DNA from: Hanleya hanleyi
Taxonomy: Eukaryota; Mollusca; Polyplacophora; Lepidopleurida; Hanleyidae
Reading direction: 5' to 3'
Assembly: GCA_036873755.1 (NCBI GenBank)
Contig: JAVTVY010020512.1
Span: forward strand, 17,920 to 81,919
Length of the DNA: 64,000 bases
Position numbers and translations under genes: made by a program. Position 1 is the first letter of the stretch. Each line of letters begins with the position of its first letter. Below are positions 11,701-20,700 of this stretch, piece after piece. Below the pieces are notes generated by a model, which searched no databases, was not told where the DNA came from, and was given only the letters and a program-made list of their open reading frames with translations.

Positions 11701-14700
11701 GTGAGTAGGATTTAACGTCGTTTCCAACATTGTTTCAGTCATATCACAACAGTGCCTGCATGTGCCAGAACACGAGAGTGTACACAGTTCCTATTATTCT
11801 GGACACTGATCAGCCTAGCCAGTACAGCACCCGGTCACCCATCCAAGTATTGACCGAGCTCAACGCTGCTTAACGTCGGTGATCTGACGAGAACCGGTGT
11901 GCCCAACGTGATGCGCCGTACCTTGTAATGTATGATATGCTATTGTAATGTATGGTAGTGTATTGTAATGTATGGTATGGTATGGTATGGTATAGTAATG
12001 TATGGTAGGGTGTTGTGATTTAAGGAAGGGTCTCACTTTAAAACACACTCAATAAGGTAATTCCAAAAAGTGATTTTACCTATATTCAGCTCTGATTGTT
12101 CCAAACTGTTCACAATTGGGTTACATCACCCAAAGATGTTGGCAAAAGAAATTGTTGGTGAATCAAGAATATATTTATTCAACTGAGCTGAAAGTGATTG
12201 AATTCTTAGAGACGTTACAGTATATACATGTATGCTACAATAGGATGGTTCAGTCAAATAGAGCTAGGTTGTCTCTGATTGTCTCCTGGTTCTCAGATTG
12301 TAGACTACAGTAATTCTCCTAATCATTCGATCACCGCAAAAATGGCTTATATCTGGCAATATTCTTTATGGCACCAACTACAAAGTTTCACATTTTGTCA
12401 TTATACAGTACAAGGCAGAAATAACTTGTTCATAAACGCGAGTAGAACGCGAAGTAATCGGGACTGACCCGCGCTAGTTTATTGAAGAAGTCGCGACTAT
12501 AAATTTCGGAACACGCGGTTTAGACCCGACTGCTTTCTGTAAACGCGTCAGCGTGTAAAAGCGGCCGATGTCGCTATCGACGCGATCGTCTCGGGTTTTA
12601 GCGCGATCCACAGGCATATTTCGAAAGGGATTACTTTATTGATCGCGTCAGATGGAGTCTTGTTGGCCGAACAAGCCAAGATTGACCGCCACGTAAGAAA
12701 TTCCCCACACAGTAAAATGTTCGTCGAGTGAAAGCTCATTGATAACGAAATAATCGGAAATATAAGTTCAAAGTTTATTAAGAATCATACTATAAACGTA
12801 TAAGAAGTTTATTTTGTTGAAGACGTACCTTCATTGTGATGGAAATTGAGAAAATCAGCGAAGAATTTGCCGTTTTTTGAACCATCTGAACAGCGTCATC
12901 GAAATCTCATTTCCCGCGGCAGAATGTGGGAGATATTGGCCTCATTCCAAAGGCCATTTCCCCCACTTTCGACCTATGATGAGTGATTTAACAACTAACA
13001 AAGAAATCACGAAGAATTTGATTGAATAGACATGTCCTTGTCATGAATATTCGTTCGATAAAACAAGGTCGACTGAGCTGGTTAATACCGCGAAGCTGAT
13101 TAGTTGAGAATGAGGTCATCGTAGGAGAGTCTGTGAGACAATCGCAGCGATTGACCGGCTGTCTGTCTGTATGCCGGTCTTCAGTGCCGAGTGAATTTAT
13201 CGCAGAGAAAATGCCTCAGTTGGAAACTTTAGCGAGCCGACTGTTGGATTTACAATGGAAATAAAGGGTTTCTCCGATTTATATGTCGGATTAAAACCCA
13301 CAAAGATGATGTACTGGTATTTTAGCACGATCGTCCGCTTGAATTGAGCGAATCGTGATGAGATTTGTTATGAAAATTATCGTTTGGCTGGGACATAGAC
13401 GCAAGGTAATGCTCATTGTTGCCGAAATCAATTTTTTTTTCGCCTGGTCTGGTTTTATTTTAGACACAAAAGGGCAGATATTTTCAAGGACAGATTAATT
13501 AAAGTGTGGGCTTTCTGAAAATATATATATTTAGCGGGGTATCAATCAAGCTACATGCAAATATATTGCTTCAAAAACACGGTCCATAACAAAATCCTCC
13601 CGCATGCATTCATCTGAGCATACAAGGCTGACAAACGAGACTATCGGCAAGTAGCAAAGGAACTCGTTTATTTACAACACGCGACTTGTTCTGATCGCGT
13701 CATGCAGTTACGGCGTACCGTCGACGCGTTTCAGTCGAGATTATGCTTTTGTTTTTGCGCGATTTAGGCGAGTTTTCAGGCTGCGATTAATAAATTATAG
13801 TCGCGAAAATGATTTTTTTCACTCGCGTTTATGAGCAAGTTATTTCTGCCTTGTACTGTATGGCTTTGCTTCAATTTATAAGAACATGAAGCTGCGCTAT
13901 GGAAACCCCTCGGCTCTGAACCCCAGCTATTATAATGTAAGGGTGTCTCTACCAATTGATTGGCTTGTGGGAAGAAATATTTACCCCTGGTATTGTAAGT
14001 GCAGGCATTCTTCGCATTGTGTAAGAGAATAAATCAATAAATCAGTCATCCAATCAATAAATAAATGTGATAGTATACAAACATGATATAGAAATTATAT
14101 GCAAACTTAACATAGGAATTAGTGGATTTTATTAGACAAGGGGTATAACTGTCGGAGATGACTCATTTTCGATAGGCTTCTGATTTACGTGAAGATAAAT
14201 AGATGTAACAAGTTTGGTTGCCATGCATGAAACGGTTCTGTAGATATCGCGTTAACGGACGGACGGACAGACAGCCGTACATGAAGACGACAATACCCCT
14301 AGGCCAAAGTTGGCCGAGGGGTAAAAATGGGAATGTTCGTTTTTCTCTGTGTTTGAGTAACACAGTACAAAAGTGAACCTCCTTTGATTGAATTACTATG
14401 GGAATTACGATGAGTATCTACCTTACCTGTACCATAGCCGGCCAAAATAAGGCTCTTATCTCCATGAGGGGACCAGTCTACACACATGCAGCACCCATAT
14501 CTGTTAGCTAAAAAATACAACAGAATAGGATCTAGAAGCCACCAATTATTATTGTAATACCCATATAATATGTTCCCAATACCAACATGAGAATTTCCAA
14601 CAATTGTACCAATTCGCCGAGAAGAGTCAAACAAGCAATAAAATGTAAGGGTGAGTGAATCGGGTTTAACGTCGCTTTCAACATTTTTTCAGCTATATCA

Positions 14701-17700
14701 CGACGGGGAAGGGAAGGGAGGGGAGGGGGAGGGGAAGGGGAACCTACTTGTAACAGAGCAGATCTAATGCTGCCATTTTATAGTGCTGTCCCACTGAAAT
14801 ATCATGCCGTAGGCAGACATGACACCCCACTCAGTCACATTATACTGACACCGAGCGAACCAGTCCTTGTTCTATCCTCTTAATGCTGAGCGTAAGCGAG
14901 GAAGCAACAAGTTCCATTTTTCAAGTCTTAGGTATGGCCCGGCCTGGGATCGAACCCAGAACCTACCGCTTACGAGGCCGACGCTCTAACCATTAGACCA
15001 CCGCAGTGCGGTCAATAAAATGTAAATCATGGTATGGTCAAAGTATGGTCAGACTACACCTTCCCTGAGAGAGAGAACGTAACCGTCTGATATTAAAGGA
15101 CATTAAAATATCAACTCCTGCCACATTCCTGAAATAGTGCCATGGAGGTCTTGCTCTGTCTATCTCCATTTGTTTGATCTGCCAAGACCGTGACACTGCC
15201 ACGTCCCAATAGTACATGTGAGTGCGCACCCGGGTGATCAAATGTTTATTACAAATGGGATCGACTGAAAATCTGAGGTGATTGAATTATTACTACTTTC
15301 AATAATATTTTTCTCCAAAAATCATGGGTGATCGATTTTTTGATAGGGCAATCAATTTATTTACGGAATTATCAGTCTTGTTTTCCATTAATGTTAATGA
15401 AGCAGGGATTAACAGATATTGCCCGAATAACAAATTTGTCAAGTACATGTATGGAAAATCTAAGATGGAAGCAGTGACTATATTTGAGGACATAGTAAAT
15501 GTTAGAAATATGGATGCATGGTTTGGAGGGGGCAACAATAAGGTTAATTTCTCCTGAATTCAAAGGGTGTGAAGGGGTGGGCCAAAATAAATCACACAGG
15601 TTAATTTTAATAAGGTCATAGAAATATTAGATCATTTAATGGACCCAGACATAACCGAACTTACCCGAGTTATCAAAGTGAGGCTGTAATGTGAACACAG
15701 GACGTAGTTTTATGACCGGGTAAGAAGGACCTTGCTCCAGCACTGATGGGTCAGGAACACTAGATTAAGAAGACACATCGATATTAAAAATGGCAATATT
15801 AACTCTCTTTCTGACAGCATAACTGCATAACTTGGGCAATGGACCATTTAGTTTTGCTCTGTGTATCTCTATAAATTTGACAGGCCCTTTTAATTCCAGT
15901 GATGGATCATTTATTTTTGCTCAGCAAAGGCCCTCACCCTTGTTAGGCCCTCACCCTTGTTAGGCCCTCACCCTTTCTCTCAGCGTAACTTCAGTTATAG
16001 CCCTTTCTCTTATGAACAGTGTCACTCCAGATGTTAGCTGATAGAGTGACTGCATATCTACGGCGATAGACCATTTATTTTTGTTCTGCCTCACTGTGTA
16101 ACTTCATCAACCCGTTCTCTTTTGCTCGGCGTAACTGCATAACTCCGGCTATACACCTCTCTTTCTATATAAGTGTATTTGCGGTGATGCTCTTGCACAT
16201 ATTTTTTTCTCGCGACTCGGCCATTCGAAATTTGCTCATTGGCCGGCGTTGTTCTCGTTGGGACCTATCAGCCAATCGCAGAGGAACATATTCGTTCTGC
16301 GGCCAGTCGCAGAATGGCGGCCAAACAATTTTCGCTGTCGAAGTTGGGGAAGTAGGAGTAAACCTTGGACAAGTAAAATGGCACACACACCTGCCCGACA
16401 GGACAGGTGATCTAAAGATCTAACGTCAAGCCCTGTTAAAGTCACTTCATCAAATATAATGTTATATCACAACACACAACCGGGGAGGGGGGGGGGGAGG
16501 GATTGGTTGTGCCTACTTGTAACAGATAAGTTCTAATGCTGCCATTGTATGGTGCTGTCCCACCAAATTATTATGCTGTTTAACATCTGGTTGGTTCGCC
16601 AAGAAACAAGTATTCATAGTTTAGAGAATCACTTTTTGCATTATGGCAAGCTAAATACCCGAGCAAAATACCTGTATATTCTGACAGTCCCATCAGAGCA
16701 GGCGAGGGCCAACAAACCAATACGTGAGACAAGGTCACCACTCTGAAATACAAATAAATGTATCACTATCCAATTTAGCAGAGGTGAGTGAGTAGGATTT
16801 AACGTCGTTTTCAACATTGTTTCACCAGTCATATGACGAGGGTATCTATACATGCGCCAGGGCACGAGAGTGTCCACCGTTCCTATTATCCTGGACACTG
16901 ATCAGCCCAGCCAGTACAGCACCCGGTCACCCATCCAAGTATTGACTGAGCTCAACATTGCCTAACTTCGCGGTGATCTGACGAGAACCGGTGTGCCCAA
17001 TGCTTTACGCCGTACCAACTGACAAACAGGAGACATGTTGAGATGACGAGTAAAATAATATGTAGACCTTGAATGTACAGGCCGAAAGATCAGTATTTGG
17101 TTGGTTCCCACAGCCCATACGGTACCTTATTATGCTAAATGTTGTAGGAGGGCATACAGGTGTTTGATGTTTATAGAGGTTTAATGTTATTGGGTCGAAT
17201 TCTAGCTGAATAAAACAAGCGCAAAACCCTCAAATTTCAAGCCTATTTGGAAACAGCAAAGGCTGGAATCTTTTGATTCGTGCAAGAAGTCAGAGTCGAT
17301 TACGATCGTTCGTAGCGATTTCCATCGCAAGGCCAGCAGTAATGTCACGAAGCTACAACTGAATGCCTTTGTTCTATGAAGTACACAAGCACAATACGAG
17401 TATGACGTCCCACATCACTGCTGTACTCCTTCTGATCAAATCAAATAATATCCTTCGAGTTATCTTAGAAATTGTTATCAGGTCGAGCTGGGTTGAGGAA
17501 ATTACATTGTACCTTCATTTAGATTTGATTTCATTTTCTGCAGTGGAACTGGGCAACTCAAATATTTCCAAACCTCATGGTCCAGTTGGGAACTCTCATT
17601 TTCTCCCCGACTTGGGGTTCCTGATACAGCATGTTAACTGTCTCAAATATATTTGGTGTGTGAATATTGCCAGTTCTGGCACTTTTTTACAGACGTAAAA

Positions 17701-20700
17701 AAGTTGTTGAGTCACTTTTTCCACACAGGCATTCAGGTTCCTCCATCAAACAATTTTGGATCAAGTATACAATATTCAAATATTGATTGTAACTTACATG
17801 CATGTTGTGCACCCATGGTTGAACGGACACATGCACCAGTAGAAATTAACATGCATTCGAAATTTCGAACTGTGATATCGCTAGGTATCTTCTCGGACCT
17901 ATTTATTGTCTACTACCAGAAAATGGAGCTTCAGTCAATTGGAAGCATCTGTAAATATCAGCTACAGCCTGCACCCCTGTTCCCCCCTTGACACCTACCT
18001 CCACATTTTCTGACAGTGCTGGTTCCCTGTCAGGCCCTGTAGCAGGGCACCAGGACATATCATACACGCAGCCATAGTCATGGGCCAACCCAAGAGCAAG
18101 TACCGGCTCCACTGATTTGCTGCAATTCATATTGAGTCAAATTTATACACAAGCTGATAAGATAGCAGGTCTCCTGCTGGGGAATCTGTCTGAAAGGACA
18201 TGTTACCCTCTCTACTACAGTTCTCTTAACAAGGCTCTGGTGAACTTTGCATAAACAAAGATATTGGGTGGTATTAACTGTATTAAAAGCTCAAGAGTGT
18301 AGAGTTGTCAAAATATTGCAGGAGGATATATTGCATCCAAGTCAAGTTGTCCCTTAAATATTGTGCTCCCAAGCAAATTAGGACTGCAATTTACATTTTG
18401 ACCACTGTGACCTTCTAAGACATTGTGCCAAATAGTTACCGGAATATGGACTGGACAAGAAGTTCTTGATGGACTGGACAAAGGAACAGAACTATGTTTA
18501 AAATCATAATAATGGGTATGAAAGTGTTTTTTTATTTCTCCAAGTAAATTTCCCCAATTCATAAGTGGTTCAGAAATTCCACTATTGGTTCAGAAATTCA
18601 ACATGTGATTCTTGATTTCTATAGGAATGGTTCAGAATTTCTATTAGTGCATCAAAATCTCAGCAAGTAGTTACTGATTTCAACAATGAGTGAGCGAGAG
18701 AATAGGGTTTAACGTCGCTTTCCACATTTTCCGGCTATATGACAATGGGGAGGGGAGTTGATGGGCAAGGGTACCTACTTGTAACAGAGAAGATCTAATG
18801 CTGCCATTTTATAGTGCTGTCCCACTCAAATGTCAGGTTGTAGGCAGACATGACGTCCCGCTCAGTCACAATATACGGACACTGAGCAGGCCTTGCATTT
18901 TGACGGGGCCGATCGGCCCCGGCCCCGTGATCGACCCCGTGAGCACTTTTCACGGGGATTATTCATCGGCCCCGTCAAATCAGTCCAGTGAGTATATTCC
19001 CATATCTTCATGGAATAAATCTAATCCTAGTACTGTGTCTTCTGTCTTGACGACTTGTGCTTGGGCCAAGAAAGAAAATATGTCTATTTTCCGGTTTAAA
19101 TACCCGACCGAGTCTAAATAAATCGTGCGAGTCTAATAATTTTATCAGCAAATTCCAACGAAATCACTACGAAGGCTGCGTTTTACAACAACAACAACCA
19201 TAAAGCGGCGCGACTACTGTCAGCATACCGTAAAGTGTGACGTGACTGTAGAGCAGCATGGCATGGCGGCCGGTTGACGATCTTTTCAGCAAATAAAGCA
19301 CCTACTTCTAGGTCGGGAATCGAGAAATCAGCAACGTGATTACGGTTCAGTCGACCTGATCATGTTTATCAGGACAATTTTAAACATATTCTCCATCAAC
19401 TTCGAAAGAAATCAACTGATTTTATGGCTTGAAATGGCGTTTGTTGAAGCAGTGTTTCGTGGACACGGTAATTTGCAAGTGGTTTCGTTTTCAGCGAAAT
19501 CGGCGACGACACAGTCCAAGTCGCCGTCAAAGTCTAACCGACCGGTACCATTTCTCCGCTAAAAAATCCAAAATTTCCCGACTGTTTTATTATGAATGCA
19601 TTGCAATGAACCCCCAAGATTCAAGCAAGTAATAATTCTTCGTTTTTTTAGAAATGGCGTGTTCAAATCGTTGTACGATCCAGTCTTGTTTCTCAAATTG
19701 CTCGAATTAGATAGGCGCTGGTACAGATCTCCATGATGTTCAAATTAATTTCCCATTTCATTTTATGGGATACGGACAAAACCCCAGTGGACAAAACACC
19801 AACGGACAAAACCCCAGTTGTCAATTTTTTTCTTCTGGCTTTTCCAGAAAATATGTGCACTCCCCCTATGGAAGGCACTGGAATTCCACATGGAATTTTG
19901 TATTTTTCACTAAAAATCCTTGAAATTTTACAGGGAAATTTTATCATTCCTGAGGGGAAATCCTTGGAATATATTGTTTTGCATATCAAGTTAATAAATC
20001 AAAACGATACTCGTTTTAGTGGCAATTGAAAACAGCAGTCAAAACACATTACTGGCAATTCTTATTTCTACAATATCAGTAGGCTACAATAACTGGTTTC
20101 AGCAGAAGTCGTTGAAATATTAAGATTTGCTGGATCCAGTAAAGATAAAAATACCAACATGGAGGGTTTTTCTTTTATTCCTCTATTTTTTTGGTGATAC
20201 CGGTACTTATAAGATCTTTTGAATATATGAAAATATGGGGGAATATATGTTATGAGGGTGAAAGGGGGGGGCGATATGTCCTGGGAGAATATGTTAAAGT
20301 GGGTGGGAATGTTGTACAATCAAGAATAATTTGTAGAGCATTGTATATGGGACAGGAGTAGGCTACTGGACATCAAAATAAAATTTATTTCCAAACAAAG
20401 GTTTGGTTGATTATTGATATATGACCAATAATACATTGTCATGTGGTGAAATTTGAAATCAGCCCCGATGGCCAAAAATCAGCCCCGTGACCCTGCAAGA
20501 CGGGGCCTATTGATCAGCCCCGTCTTATTTCTAGAATGCAAGGCCTGACTGAGCAAACCAGTCCTTGTTCTATCCTCTTGATGCTGAGTGTAAGTGAGGA
20601 AGTCAACAAGTTCCATTGACTTTGTGAAGTGATTCAGAACACAAATGGTTCAGAACTTCTGTGAGTGGTTCAGAATTTCTACAAGCAGGACAGTTCTTGA

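Noticed and set aside
11823..11922. 5S rRNA gene
   Set aside because: Only partial similarity with several indels, fused to a SINE body and present as a dispersed copy at 16784-17016.
14942..15010. tRNA-Thr gene
   Set aside because: A and B boxes are present but the acceptor stem does not close and the sequence continues into a SINE body.
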